64,000 nt of DNA from Actinomyces sp. HMSC035G02 (GCA_001838165.1 KV835868.1:1-64000), one strand, 5' to 3'; shown: positions 41,756-50,443, counted from the stretch's first letter. The notes: a model not told the origin generated them from the letters alone. Translations and numbers: made by a program.

Positions 41756-43689
41756 TGGCGCACCTGCTCGGAACCCAAAACGTCGGCGCCCTCGCGGGGT
41801 CGCGCAAGCTCCTCGAAGGGGTCACGGTCGGCCTCGACGATGGCAGCCGCGTCGGCATCCTCGGCCCCAACGGCGCCGGAAAGTCCACGCTCCTGCGCAT
41901 CGTCGCCGGCACGCAGGAGCCCGACGGGGGAGTGGTGACCCGCCGCGACGGCGTGCGCGTCGCCGTCCTCACCCAGGCGGACACCCTCAACCCCGAGGAC
42001 ACCGTGATCCAGGCCGTTCACCCCGGCATGGAGGAGTACGAGTGGGCCTCCGACCCGGCCGTGCGCGACATTCACGCGGGGCTCCTCGCCGACATCAATC
42101 CTTCCGCCCTCGTCGGCACGCTGTCGGGTGGACAGCGCCGCCGCGTCGCGCTCGCCCGCGTCCTCGCGGCCACCGCCGACATCGTGTGCCTGGACGAGCC
42201 CACCAACCACCTCGACGTCGAGGGCGTGGCCTGGTTGGCCGCGCACCTGAACGCCCGCTTCGCCCGCCCCGGCGCGTCCGGCGCGCTCCTGGCCGTCACC
42301 CACGACCGCTGGTTCCTCGACGCCGTGTGCGAGCACATCTGGGAGGTCGTCCCCGGCGTCGACCCGGGTGGCGACCGCCCGCAGATCGCCGGCCACGTCG
42401 AAATCTACGACGGCTCCTACGCCGCCTACACCCTCGCCCGCGCCGAGCGCATGCGCCAGGCGGACGTGGCCGCCGCCAAGCGCGCCAACCTGCTCACCAA
42501 GGAGCTCGCGTGGCTGCGCCGCGGGGCGCCGGCCCGCACCTCGAAGCCAAAGTTCCACATCGCCGCCGCCGAGGCCCTCATCGCCGACGTGCCGCCCCCG
42601 CGCGACACCGTCGAGCTGGTGAAGATGGCAACCACGCGCCTGGGCAAGGACGTCATCGACCTCGAGGACGTCTCCGTGTCCTTCACGCGCCCCGACGGCT
42701 CGCGCCTGGACATCCTCGAGGGCGTCACCTGGCGCCTGGCCCCCGCCGAGCGTGTCGGCATCGTCGGCGTCAACGGCGCCGGCAAGACGACGATCCTGAA
42801 CCTCCTGCGCGGCGACCTCGAGCCCACCTCGGGGCGCGTCAAGCGCGGCAAGACCGTCCAGGTCGCCACCCTCTCCCAGGACACGCACGAGCTCGACGCC
42901 CTGGCCGACATGCGCGTCGTCGAGGCCGTCGCCGACGTCGCCCAGACCGTCGTCGTGGACGGCAAGGAGGTCAGCGCCTCCCAGATGACGGAGCGCATGG
43001 GATTCACGCGCGCCCGCGCCTACACGCGCATCAGCGAGATCTCGGGCGGCGAGCGCCGCCGCCTCCTGCTCATGCGCCTGCTCATGAGCCAGCCGAACGT
43101 GCTGCTCCTCGACGAGCCCACGAACGACCTCGACACCGACACCCTGGCGTCCATGGAGGACCTGCTCGACACCTTCCCGGGCACCCTCGTCGTCGTCTCC
43201 CACGACCGCTACCTCCTCGAGCGCGTCACCGACCACCAGGTCGCCCTCCTCGGCGACGGCCAGATCCGCGCGTTGCCCGGTGGCGTCGAGCAGTACTTGC
43301 AGATGCGCGCCTCCGGCAACCTCGGGGCGTTTGGTTCGTCCTCTCGCGCCGACGAGGCCGGCTCCGCCTCCCGCCCCGCCGCGCAGTCCCAGGACGCCTC
43401 CTCGGGCGAGGAGAGTGCGGGGCAGGGGAGCGCTCGCGGCGGCGTGAGTGACGCTGCGGCGCGGCGCGCGGCCAAGAAGGAAGTGGCCCGCATCGAACGC
43501 AAGCTGGAGCGCCTGCGCGCCGAGGCCTCGTCCCTGGAGGCGAAGCTGGAGAAGCTGTCGATCCAGGTGGCCACGGACCCATCGGCGGTCTCCGAGCTGA
43601 CGAAGGTCTCGGCGCAGCACCAGGACGTCCTGGCCGAGATTGACGAACTGGAGGAGGCCTGGCTCGAGGCCGCTGATTTGCTCGAGTGA
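41755..43689 (+). CDS. ABC-F family ATPase (Uup-like)
   Basis: This is a 644-residue soluble protein with two ABC domains and no membrane segment. First domain: GPNGAGKSTLLRI and LSGGQRRRVALARVL. Second: GVNGAGKTTILNLL and ISGGERRRLLLMRLL. The linker between them (ADVAAAKRANLLTKELAWLRRGAPARTSKP) is the P-site tRNA interaction motif of ABC-F. A C-terminal coiled coil (KEVARIERKLERLRAEASSLEAKLEKL) fits the Uup branch. ABC-F proteins act on the ribosome in translation control, and some protect from antibiotics. A resistance role cannot be judged from sequence alone. Confidence 0.9.
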   Translation: MAHLLGTQNVGALAGSRKLLEGVTVGLDDGSRVGILGPNGAGKSTLLRIVAGTQEPDGGVVTRRDGVRVAVLTQADTLNPEDTVIQAVHPGMEEYEWASDPAVRDIHAGLLADINPSALVGTLSGGQRRRVALARVLAATADIVCLDEPTNHLDVEGVAWLAAHLNARFARPGASGALLAVTHDRWFLDAVCEHIWEVVPGVDPGGDRPQIAGHVEIYDGSYAAYTLARAERMRQADVAAAKRANLLTKELAWLRRGAPARTSKPKFHIAAAEALIADVPPPRDTVELVKMATTRLGKDVIDLEDVSVSFTRPDGSRLDILEGVTWRLAPAERVGIVGVNGAGKTTILNLLRGDLEPTSGRVKRGKTVQVATLSQDTHELDALADMRVVEAVADVAQTVVVDGKEVSASQMTERMGFTRARAYTRISEISGGERRRLLLMRLLMSQPNVLLLDEPTNDLDTDTLASMEDLLDTFPGTLVVVSHDRYLLERVTDHQVALLGDGQIRALPGGVEQYLQMRASGNLGAFGSSSRADEAGSASRPAAQSQDASSGEESAGQGSARGGVSDAAARRAAKKEVARIERKLERLRAEASSLEAKLEKLSIQVATDPSAVSELTKVSAQHQDVLAEIDELEEAWLEAADLLE

Positions 43690-43996
43690 GCGGATCTGTG
43701 AGTGGTGGCTGACGGCGGCAAGCGCCTCTAGCGCAGCAATGGCCGAGTCCTCGTCGCCTCATTAGCAATCCCTGCCAGCGCATCGGAATCTCACATTTAT
43801 AATTACAGTGCAAATATTGACTGTCGGTCTAATCCGCAGTATTCCGCGGTTCTTCACCGCGAAAATTTCTCGGCAACTCTTTGACAGCGGTCAGATTCCG
43901 CTACTATGTGCTCGTGTTCCTTCCGACAAGTGGAACCCAGGAGCGAAGCGGCGCCGTGAGCGCGCTTCAGGGCATGAAAAGAGGCTTGAGAGTTAC
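43690..43996 (+). promoter_or_regulatory. promoter region of the secreted beta-helix gene
   Basis: This 307-base gap holds the hairpin CGCGGT-TCTTC-ACCGCG (43845-43861) followed by AAAATTT, plausibly terminating the ABC-F transcript. Next come TTGACA (43881-43886) and TACTAT/CTATGT near 43902-43909, a likely promoter for the gene at 43997. No other gene is seen. Confidence 0.45.
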
Positions 43997-45994
43997 ATGA
44001 AACGCGGACCATTTATCGCCGGAGCAGGCCTGCTCGGCGTCATCGCGCTGGTGCCCGCACTGGTCCCCAGTGCGGTCGCGGCCGACGAGCAGTACGGCGC
44101 GACCGTTCCCTACACGCGATATGAGGCCGAGGAGGCGAGCCGTTCCGACGGGACGACACTCGAGCGCTCCGACGACATCGAGTCGACGGCCATCGAGGCC
44201 TCGGGCCAGTCCTACGTGGCCCTGAATGACAAGAACTCCTCCGTGGACTTCACGGCAAGCACCGCGGCCAACGCCCTCGACCTGCGCTTCACCCTGCCGG
44301 ATCACACCTCCGGTCGTGTCGACGTACGCGTCAACAATGAGACGGTTGCGACCCTCGACCTCTCCTCCGAGACCGCCTGGCAGTACGTCGGCGGCGACCA
44401 CGTGTACGACGAGCCGGGAGACGGTAGGAAGGCACGCTTCCGTTTCGACGAGGTGCACACGCTGCTTGGCCGCCAGGTCGAGAAGGATGATCACATTCAG
44501 ATCGTCAAGGTCGGCGACGATCAGAATGCCTACGGCATCGACTTCATCGAGCTCGAGCAGGCTGCGCCCGCCATCGAGCGTCCCGAAGGCGCCGTGAGCG
44601 TGGCCGACTATCAGGGAGCCAGGCCCGACGACGGCGTCGATGACTCCGACGCGCTCATCTGGGCGATGAACCAGGCGGCGGTCACCTCCAAGACCGTCTA
44701 CATTCCCGCAGGCACGTGGGAGTTCGGTCGCAAGATCGGCCTGGACCACTCCGGCCTGACCATCCAGGGCGCGGGCATGTGGCATACCAACGTGCGCTTC
44801 ACCTCCGATCAGGCAGGCGGCGGCGGCTTCGTCTTCAACCGCGGCGTGGGCGGCGTGACCATGACCGACTTCTACATGTCCTCGAACCTGAAGTCTCGCT
44901 TCGACGAGAAGGCGCAGTACAAGGGCTTCGCCGGTTCTGCCGGTGCGAACACTCGCGTCGCCAACGTGTGGGTGGAGCACTTCGAGTGCGGCTTCTGGAT
45001 GGGTGACTACGTGGATGCCAGCCAGATGACCTACACCGACGGCATGGTCATTGAAAACGCGCGTATCCGCAATAACTTCGCGGACGGCGTCAACTTCGCG
45101 CAGGGCACGGCGAACTCCACGGTCCGCAACTCCTCGGTGCGCGGCAACGGTGACGATGGTCTGGCCTCGTGGTCGAGCATCGACAAGTCCACCAACAGCC
45201 AGGCACGCATCGCCGAGCGCAACTCCTTCGTGGGCAACACTGTCGAACTGGGCTGGCGTGCCTCCGCCATCGGCCTCTTCGGCGGCAAGTCCCACGTCAT
45301 CAAGGACAACCTCATTGTCAACAACTTCTCCGGTGCGGGTATCCGCCTGAACACCGTGTTCGACGGTCACAACTTCGATCTCAACACGGATGGCGGCATC
45401 TCGATCTCGCACAACAAGCTCGTGCGCTCCGGCACCACGAACGACTTCTACGGAAACACGCGCGGCGCCATCGACTTCCAGGAAATGAAGGGCGACATTC
45501 GTAACGTCACCGTCTCGGACAACCTCATCGTGCGCCCCTACGCCGAGGAGATTCGCGCGGACTTTGGCCTCGGCCAGGATGCCCTGTCCGCTCGCGGCAT
45601 CACGCTGCGCGATAACAAGCGCGACGACGAGGCCGTGGCCACCGAGCAGGCTCAGATCGTTAACCACGTGCTGGTGGGGGATCAGGTCGTGCGCGACGTC
45701 CCCGAGACGGAGAACTACAGCCTCTACTGGTACCAGCGTGACGAGCGCGGCGCTCACGGCACGATCGACCGCTACTGGGTCTCCAAGGCGGACGGCGTGG
45801 CCATCACGCCCGACATGGAGTACTCCGTCGAGGGTGGCAAGCGCGTCTACAACGTGACGCTCGCTGACCTTCCCCAGTACCTGCCGACGTCGACTGACTT
45901 CTCCGGCTCCTATAACTACGTCGCCGATCTGGAGCGCTCGCGCCCCGCCGATGACGGCACGACGATCGTGGTCCGTTTCTGGTTGGCGAAGTGA
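43997..45994 (+). CDS. secreted beta-helix glycoside hydrolase-like protein (GH87-type) with N-terminal CBM35-like domain
   Basis: This 665-residue exported protein has a signal peptide MKRGPFIAGAGLLGVIALVP ending near AVA-AD. Residues about 38-190 form a CBM35-like beta-sandwich (YTRYEAEEASRSDG, SYVALNDKNSSVDFT, YGIDFIELEQ). From about 200 a right-handed parallel beta-helix begins (GVSVADYQGARPDDGVDDSDALIWAMNQA in outline; TVYIPAGTWEFGRKI). It continues through many NN/DG-rich turns (RIRNNFADGVNFAQGTANS, RGNGDDGLASW). Order and motifs fit GH87 mycodextranase/alpha-1,3-glucanases, which would attack plaque mutan; substrate is inference. Clustered Asp residues (NGDDGLASW) are candidate catalytic acids. 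Confidence 0.72.
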   Translation: MKRGPFIAGAGLLGVIALVPALVPSAVAADEQYGATVPYTRYEAEEASRSDGTTLERSDDIESTAIEASGQSYVALNDKNSSVDFTASTAANALDLRFTLPDHTSGRVDVRVNNETVATLDLSSETAWQYVGGDHVYDEPGDGRKARFRFDEVHTLLGRQVEKDDHIQIVKVGDDQNAYGIDFIELEQAAPAIERPEGAVSVADYQGARPDDGVDDSDALIWAMNQAAVTSKTVYIPAGTWEFGRKIGLDHSGLTIQGAGMWHTNVRFTSDQAGGGGFVFNRGVGGVTMTDFYMSSNLKSRFDEKAQYKGFAGSAGANTRVANVWVEHFECGFWMGDYVDASQMTYTDGMVIENARIRNNFADGVNFAQGTANSTVRNSSVRGNGDDGLASWSSIDKSTNSQARIAERNSFVGNTVELGWRASAIGLFGGKSHVIKDNLIVNNFSGAGIRLNTVFDGHNFDLNTDGGISISHNKLVRSGTTNDFYGNTRGAIDFQEMKGDIRNVTVSDNLIVRPYAEEIRADFGLGQDALSARGITLRDNKRDDEAVATEQAQIVNHVLVGDQVVRDVPETENYSLYWYQRDERGAHGTIDRYWVSKADGVAITPDMEYSVEGGKRVYNVTLADLPQYLPTSTDFSGSYNYVADLERSRPADDGTTIVVRFWLAK

Positions 45995-46021
45995 TCGCTT
46001 CCTGACCGTTGGCTCTGAGCC

Positions 46022-46059
46022 ACAATCGCCCGCGCTGCCCCTTGGTGGCGCGGGCGATT
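46022..46059 (+). terminator. terminator hairpin after the beta-helix gene
   Basis: CAATCGCCCGCGC (46022-46034) pairs perfectly with GCGCGGGCGATTG (46047-46059) around a 12-base loop. Confidence 0.7.
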
Positions 46060-46122
46060 GCGTGCGTGAGAGCCGATCAGGCTAGGTTTGCCACACCCGC
46101 GCAGCGCAGGCTCACCTATCCG

Positions 46123-46160
46123 AATTACGCAAAAGAAATGCCGCATTTATTTGCGTAATT
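46123..46160. promoter_or_regulatory. 38-bp near-perfect palindrome upstream of the DUF1540 gene
   Basis: AATTACGCAAA (46123-46133) pairs with TTTGCGTAATT (46150-46160), and inside it AAATG (46136-46140) pairs with CATTT (46144-46148). The rest of the 45995-46345 gap contains a terminator and a promoter-like TAGTGT but no gene. The palindrome is a strong candidate operator. Confidence 0.55.
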
Positions 46161-46345
46161 AGTGATAGTGTGGATGCGAAAATAGCCCCCGAAAGGCGCG
46201 CGAACACCCTTGGAATTTCAACGAAAAGTCGGCACGTTTGGGATGTGTTGCGAAAAGGCGTATCACTGGAGTCAACAGCGCGGCCGACCCGGTCGCGACC
46301 GGCTACATTTCGGCCCCACGGGGCCACGTTGAAAAGGACACTCCA

Positions 46346-46621
46346 ATGGCAGATATGCCCCGCATCCTCGACTGCTCCGTCACCGACTGCTCCTACAACA
46401 AGGAGAAGAACTGCGGAGCCACCGCTATCACCGTCGGCTACTCGACCTCCTGCACGACCTTCATCCCGCTGACCGTCAAGGGCGGCCTCGCCAAGGCCGA
46501 CACCTTCGTCGGCGCCTGCCAGAAGGCCGACTGCACCCACAACGAGGCCCTCGAGTGCACCGCCGCCTCCATCTCGGTCGGCGCGGGCACCGCTGACTGC
46601 CTCTCCTACGAGGCGCGCTGA
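46346..46621 (+). CDS. DUF1540 cysteine-rich protein (two copies)
   Basis: This 91-residue protein has two DUF1540 units: LDCSVTDCSYNKEKNCGATAITVG...SCTTF and GACQKADCTHNEALECTAASISVG...DCLSY. Each unit carries four conserved cysteines, suggesting metal binding. The function of the family is unknown. AAAAGGA lies before the ATG. A long palindrome about 190 bases upstream may be its operator; a metal-responsive regulator would fit but is inference. A bidirectional hairpin separates it from the convergent tetR. Confidence 0.85.
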   Translation: MADMPRILDCSVTDCSYNKEKNCGATAITVGYSTSCTTFIPLTVKGGLAKADTFVGACQKADCTHNEALECTAASISVGAGTADCLSYEAR

Positions 46622-46633
46622 GTTTCACTCACG

Positions 46634-46668
46634 CGAGGCCGTGGCTGGGATTACCCGCCACGGCCTCG
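46634..46668. terminator. bidirectional hairpin between DUF1540 and tetR
   Basis: CGAGGCCGTGGC (46634-46645) pairs with GCCACGGCCTCG (46657-46668) around 11 bases. It is a variant of the recurring CGAGGCC motif between convergent genes. Confidence 0.65.
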
Positions 46669-46690
46669 TCGTATGTTGTGAACGAAAAAC

Positions 46691-47323
46691 TCAGCGTCCG
46701 TCGCCTGAGCGCACCCGCAGCGTGGGGTGGGGGCGCAGGCCGCGCTGGCCGTTCCAGATGAGGTTGACGACGTGGGCGGCGACCTCGTCCTTCTTCATGC
46801 GGCGGTCGTCCAGCCACCACTGGCCGACCTGCGCGATGAGGCCGACGAGCATCTGTGCGTACAGGGGGGACCAGGTGGTGTCGAAGTCCGAGCGCTTGAA
46901 CTGCTCGGCGATGATGTGTTCGACGCTGGTCGCTACGTCGCCCATGACCGAGGAGAAGGAACCAGCCGTGCGGTCCGAGGGGGCGTCGCGCACGAGCACG
47001 CGGAAGCCGTCCGTGTTGCGCTCGATGTAGTCGAGGAGGCCCAGGGTTGCGTTCTCCAGGATGAGGCGCGGGCGCTCGGAGGATTCCAGCGACGACTGGA
47101 GCGAGGAGATGAGCGCCTGCACCTCGCGGTCGACGACGACCGCGTACAGGCCTTCCTTGCCTCCGAAGTGCTCGTAGACGACCGGCTTGGAGACCTTTGC
47201 CCGGGCGGCGATCTCCTCGACGCTGGTCGCGCCGAAGCCCTTTTCGGCGAATAGGGAACGCCCCACGGCCACCAGCTGCTCGCGGCGTGCGAAGCCGCTC
47301 ATTCGTGTCCTCTTCTCAGCCAT
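46691..47323 (-). CDS. TetR-family transcriptional regulator
   Basis: This 210-residue protein has the helix-turn-helix REQLVAVGRSLFAEKGFGATSVEEIAARAKVSKPVVYEHFGGKEGLY. A C-terminal domain (LLDYIERNTDGFRVLVRDAPSD, WWLDDRRMKKDEVAAHVVNLIW) follows, of the kind seen in actinobacterial TetR regulators near glmU. No adjacent target gene on its strand is evident. It is transcribed away from tRNA-Gln and glmU, with 111 bases between its start and the tRNA. Confidence 0.85.
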   Translation of the reverse strand: MAEKRTRMSGFARREQLVAVGRSLFAEKGFGATSVEEIAARAKVSKPVVYEHFGGKEGLYAVVVDREVQALISSLQSSLESSERPRLILENATLGLLDYIERNTDGFRVLVRDAPSDRTAGSFSSVMGDVATSVEHIIAEQFKRSDFDTTWSPLYAQMLVGLIAQVGQWWLDDRRMKKDEVAAHVVNLIWNGQRGLRPHPTLRVRSGDGR

Positions 47324-47434
47324 GCCCCCAGTATCACACGAGGCCTGGGCTGATCAGCGTCAAGATCGCCCAGCGGGCGCGTGGCCGCGTTTGAAAGCGC
47401 GCGCGGGGTGCAGGTATCATCACAGTGGACGCAT

Positions 47435-47505
47435 TCCGCCTTGGTGTAACGGCAGCACAGAGGTTTTTGGTGCCTTTAGTCTAGGTTCGAATCCTAGGGG
47501 CGGAG
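47435..47505 (+). tRNA. tRNA-Gln (anticodon TTG)
   Basis: A full cloverleaf can be drawn. The acceptor TCCGCCT (47435-47441) pairs with GGGCGGA (47498-47504, one G-U). The D arm is GTG/CAC. The anticodon stem GAGGT/GCCTT has loop TTTTGGT and anticodon TTG. The T arm is CTAGG-TTCGAAT-CCTAG (47481-47497), with discriminator G at 47505. CCA is not encoded. It reads CAA glutamine codons and lies directly upstream of glmU. Confidence 0.93.
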
Positions 47506-47546
47506 CGACCGGTCCCGATGGGACCGCAGACCCCCCGAGGAGGAAC

Positions 47547-48596
47547 ATGTCTCGCCCCGCCGCCGTCATCGTCCTGGCCGCAGGTCAGGGAACGCGCATG
47601 AAATCTGCCCTCCCCAAGGTCGTCCACCCCCTGTCTGGCCTGTCCATGATCGGACACGCCCTGCGTGCCGCCCACGGCCTCGACCCCGAGCACCTGGTCG
47701 CCGTCGTCCGTCATCAGCGCGATGTCGTCGCCGCCGAAATCGAGCGCGTCCTGCCCAGCGCCATCATCGCCGACCAGGACGAGATCCCCGGCACCGGCCG
47801 CGCCGTCCAGTGCGGCCTCGAGACCCTGGACCAGGCCGTTGAGCCCGTCTCCGGCACCATCGTCGTCACATACGGCGACGTTCCCCTCCTGTCCACGGAC
47901 ACCCTGGCCGAGCTGGTTGCCACCCACGAGGGCGCGGGCCACGCGGTCACCGTCCTGACCTCGCGCGTCGAGGATCCCACCGGCTACGGTCGCATCATCC
48001 GCGACGCCTCCGGCACGGTCACCGCGATCGTCGAGCAGCGCGACGCCATGCCCGAGCAGGCCGCCATCAACGAGATCAACGCGGGCATCTACGCCTTCGA
48101 CGCGGACTTCCTGCGCACCTCCCTGGCTTCCCTGGGCACCGACAATGATCAGGGCGAGGTCTACCTGACCGACGTCCTCGCGGCTGCTGCCCCAGCCGGG
48201 CGCACGGCTGGCGCCCTCGAGCTCACCGACCACTGGCAGAGCGCGGGCGCGAACGACCGCGTCCAGCTGGCCGAACTTGGCGCCGAGATGAACCGCCGTA
48301 TCTGCGAGGCCCACATGCGCGCCGGCGTGACGATCGTCGACCCGGCCTCCACCTGGATCGACGTCGACGTGAGCGTCGGCGCCGATACCACCATCTACCC
48401 CGGCACCTGTCTGCGGGGGACAACCACCGTTGGGACCGGCTGTGAAATCGGTCCTAGCGCCACGCTGATTGATGCGGAAATTGGGGATCGCGCTGTGGTT
48501 CCCACCGCGTGGGTCGGTCAGGGCTGCGTCGCAGCCGATACGATGGTCACGCCATATAGCACCATCGGCACATTGATCGCGGCGCCTCGCGCCTGA
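47547..48596 (+). CDS. glmU: GlmU uridylyltransferase, lacking most of the acetyltransferase domain
   Basis: This protein has 349 residues, against about 450-480 for full GlmU. The N-terminal pyrophosphorylase is complete: VIVLAAGQGTRMKSALPKVVHPLSG, VTYGDVPLLS, NEINAGIYAFD. It makes UDP-GlcNAc from UTP and GlcNAc-1-phosphate. Only the first turns of the left-handed beta-helix are present (VGADTTIYPGTCLRGTTTVG, CEIGPSATLIDAEIGDRAVV), and the protein stops at IGTLIAAPRA. The acetyltransferase active-site region is absent, and prs begins 25 bases later. GlcNAc-1-phosphate must come from another enzyme. GAGGAGG precedes the ATG. Confidence 0.88.
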   Translation: MSRPAAVIVLAAGQGTRMKSALPKVVHPLSGLSMIGHALRAAHGLDPEHLVAVVRHQRDVVAAEIERVLPSAIIADQDEIPGTGRAVQCGLETLDQAVEPVSGTIVVTYGDVPLLSTDTLAELVATHEGAGHAVTVLTSRVEDPTGYGRIIRDASGTVTAIVEQRDAMPEQAAINEINAGIYAFDADFLRTSLASLGTDNDQGEVYLTDVLAAAAPAGRTAGALELTDHWQSAGANDRVQLAELGAEMNRRICEAHMRAGVTIVDPASTWIDVDVSVGADTTIYPGTCLRGTTTVGTGCEIGPSATLIDAEIGDRAVVPTAWVGQGCVAADTMVTPYSTIGTLIAAPRA

Positions 48597-48620
48597 TCCA
48601 ACACAAGGAGAGACAACCGC

Positions 48621-49592
48621 ATGAGCGGACTGGTGACCACCGGAGAGAAGAACCTCGTCCTCGTTTCTGGACGAGCTCACATGGACCTGGCTCACGCCGT
48701 GGGCGAGGAAATCGGATGTGGGGTCTCGCCGGTGACGGCCTACGACTTCGCCTCCGGCGAGATTTACGTGCGCTTCAACGAGTCCGTTCGCGGCGCCGAC
48801 GTGTTCGTCCTGCAGTCCATCGAGGGCGACATCAACAAGTGGATCATGGAGCAGCTCATCATGATTGATGCTGCCAAGCGCGCCTCCGCCAAGCGCATCA
48901 CCGTGGTCGCTCCCTTCTACCCCTACTCGCGTCAGGACAAGAAGCACCAGGGTCGCGAGCCCATCTCCGCTCGCCTCATGGCTGACCTGTACCGCACCGC
49001 CGGTGCCGACCGCATCATGAGCGTCGACCTGCACGCCTCGCAGGAGCAGGGCTTCTTCGACGGCCCGGTCGACCACCTCTTCGCCATGCCGGTCCTCGTG
49101 GACTACGTGCGCGGCCGCGTTGACCTGGCCAACACCGCCGTCGTCTCTCCCGACGCGGGCCGTATTCGCGTCGCCGAGAAGTGGTCGAAGAAGCTGGGCG
49201 GTGCGCCCCTGGCCTTCGTCCACAAGACCCGCGACACCACCCGCCCGAACGTCGCCGTCGCGAACCGCGTCGTCGGCGAGGTCGCCGGCAAGGAATGTGT
49301 CCTGGTGGACGACATGATCGACACCGCCGGCACGATCACCGAGGCGATCAACGTCCTCAACAATGCCGGTGCCAAGAAGGTCATCGTCGTTGCCACGCAC
49401 GGCATCCTCTCCGACCCCGCCGCGAAGCGTCTCTCCGAGTCCGGCGCCGCCGAGGTTGTCGTCACCGACACGCTGCCGATCCCCGCTGAGAAGCGCTTCG
49501 AGCAGCTGACCGTCCTCTCCATCGCGCCGCTCCTGGCTCGCGCGATCCAGGAGGTCTTCGAAGACGGTTCGGTCACATCGCTCTTTAACTGA
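48621..49592 (+). CDS. prs: ribose-phosphate pyrophosphokinase (PRPP synthase)
   Basis: This 323-residue class I PRPP synthase makes the precursor of nucleotides, His and Trp. Motifs are FASGEIYVRFNESVRG, APFYPYSRQDKKHQGREPISARLMADL (ATP/flexible loop), VDLHASQEQGFFDGPVDHL and the PRPP loop VLVDDMIDTAGTI. The ATG follows AAGGAGAGAC. The glmU-prs-rplY order is conserved in actinobacteria. A large hairpin follows. Confidence 0.95.
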   Translation: MSGLVTTGEKNLVLVSGRAHMDLAHAVGEEIGCGVSPVTAYDFASGEIYVRFNESVRGADVFVLQSIEGDINKWIMEQLIMIDAAKRASAKRITVVAPFYPYSRQDKKHQGREPISARLMADLYRTAGADRIMSVDLHASQEQGFFDGPVDHLFAMPVLVDYVRGRVDLANTAVVSPDAGRIRVAEKWSKKLGGAPLAFVHKTRDTTRPNVAVANRVVGEVAGKECVLVDDMIDTAGTITEAINVLNNAGAKKVIVVATHGILSDPAAKRLSESGAAEVVVTDTLPIPAEKRFEQLTVLSIAPLLARAIQEVFEDGSVTSLFN

Positions 49593-49609
49593 GCGGCTCC
49601 CGCTTCACA

Positions 49610-49661
49610 TCCGCCCTCGCTGTGAGGTAACCTATTGGGGTTGCTCCGGCGAGGGCGGATC
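49610..49661 (+). terminator. large hairpin between prs and rplY
   Basis: ATCCGCCCTCGC (49610-49621) pairs perfectly with GCGAGGGCGGAT (49650-49661). The 28-base loop contains TAACCTATT, a possible -10 box for rplY. It could be a prs terminator or part of an attenuating rplY leader. Confidence 0.5.
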
Positions 49662-49759
49662 CGTATCCGCCGTTATCGACAGGGCCTGAATCGAAATGCC
49701 ACGCGTTTCCTTCACTCTGCCGACACCGACGCCGGACCTGAGAAACGAAGGAAAGACAC

Positions 49760-50365
49760 ATGAGCGACAACCCCGTCCTGCTTGCTGAAGAGCGTTCCGA
49801 GTTCGGTAAGGGTGCTGCCCGCCGCGCCCGCCGTGCCGGCAAGGTCCCCACGGTCCTCTACGGCCACGGCGCCGAGCCCCGTCACCTGGACGTTCCCGGC
49901 CACGACCTGTTCCTCATCGTTCGCGGCACCAAGAACGCGCTCGTTGAGCTGAAGATCGAGGGCAAGACCCAGCTGGCTCTCGTCAAGGACGTTCAGGTTC
50001 ACCCCGTGCGCCGCGACATCCTGCACGCCGACTTCCTGGCCGTCAAGGCCGGCGAGAAGGTCGACGTTGAGGTCCCCGTCGTCGTTGTCGGCGAGGCTGT
50101 CCCCGGCACCGTTCACTCGCTCGAGGAGTTCACCATCCTGGTGAAGGCCGCCGCCACCTCCATCCCCGAGAACCTCGAGGTGTCCATCGAGGGCCTCGAG
50201 GCCGGCTCCGCTGTGCACGTCTCCGACCTGAAGCTGCCCGCAGGCGTTGAGGTCGAGCTCGATCCCGAGACGGTCATCGTTGCCGTTCAGGAAGCCGCCG
50301 CTGAAGAGGCTGAGGAAGCCGCCGAGGGCGAGGCTGAGGCTGCCGCCGAGGGCGACGCCGAGTGA
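49760..50365 (+). CDS. rplY: ribosomal protein bL25 (TL5/Ctc type)
   Basis: This 201-residue protein has an N-terminal L25 domain (RSEFGKGAARRARRAGKVPTVLYGHGAEPRHL), which binds 5S rRNA, and a C-terminal TL5 domain (VEVPVVVVGEAVPGTVHSLEEF). An Ala/Glu-rich tail (AEEAEEAAEGEAEAAAEGDAE in outline) follows. It corresponds to the general stress protein Ctc. GAAGGAAAGAC lies before the ATG. The leader from 49593 is 167 bases and structured. Confidence 0.93.
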   Translation: MSDNPVLLAEERSEFGKGAARRARRAGKVPTVLYGHGAEPRHLDVPGHDLFLIVRGTKNALVELKIEGKTQLALVKDVQVHPVRRDILHADFLAVKAGEKVDVEVPVVVVGEAVPGTVHSLEEFTILVKAAATSIPENLEVSIEGLEAGSAVHVSDLKLPAGVEVELDPETVIVAVQEAAAEEAEEAAEGEAEAAAEGDAE

Positions 50366-50388
50366 CGCTCGCGTAGCACGCGCTTTCC

Positions 50389-50422
50389 ACGAGGGGGCGA
50401 GGCTGATGCCTCGCCCCCTCGT
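50389..50422 (+). terminator. terminator hairpin after rplY
   Basis: A 15-bp perfect stem, ACGAGGGGGCGAGGC pairing with GCCTCGCCCCCTCGT, has a TGAT tetraloop. It is a variant of the CGAGGC hairpin class. Confidence 0.75.
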
Positions 50423-50443
50423 CGTATCTGCGATACTTGGGGC

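Noticed and set aside
40855-43620. Very long antisense open frame (over 900 codons) opposite ispE and the ABC-F gene
   Set aside because: High third-position GC creates long antisense frames. The plus strand has clear IspE and ABC-F motifs and the antisense product is low-complexity Ala/Gly/Arg/Val with no family.
46081-46122. Possible iron-box (DtxR/IdeR) sequence AGGCTCACCTAT
   Set aside because: Only one half resembles the consensus; the other half does not match, so no call was made.
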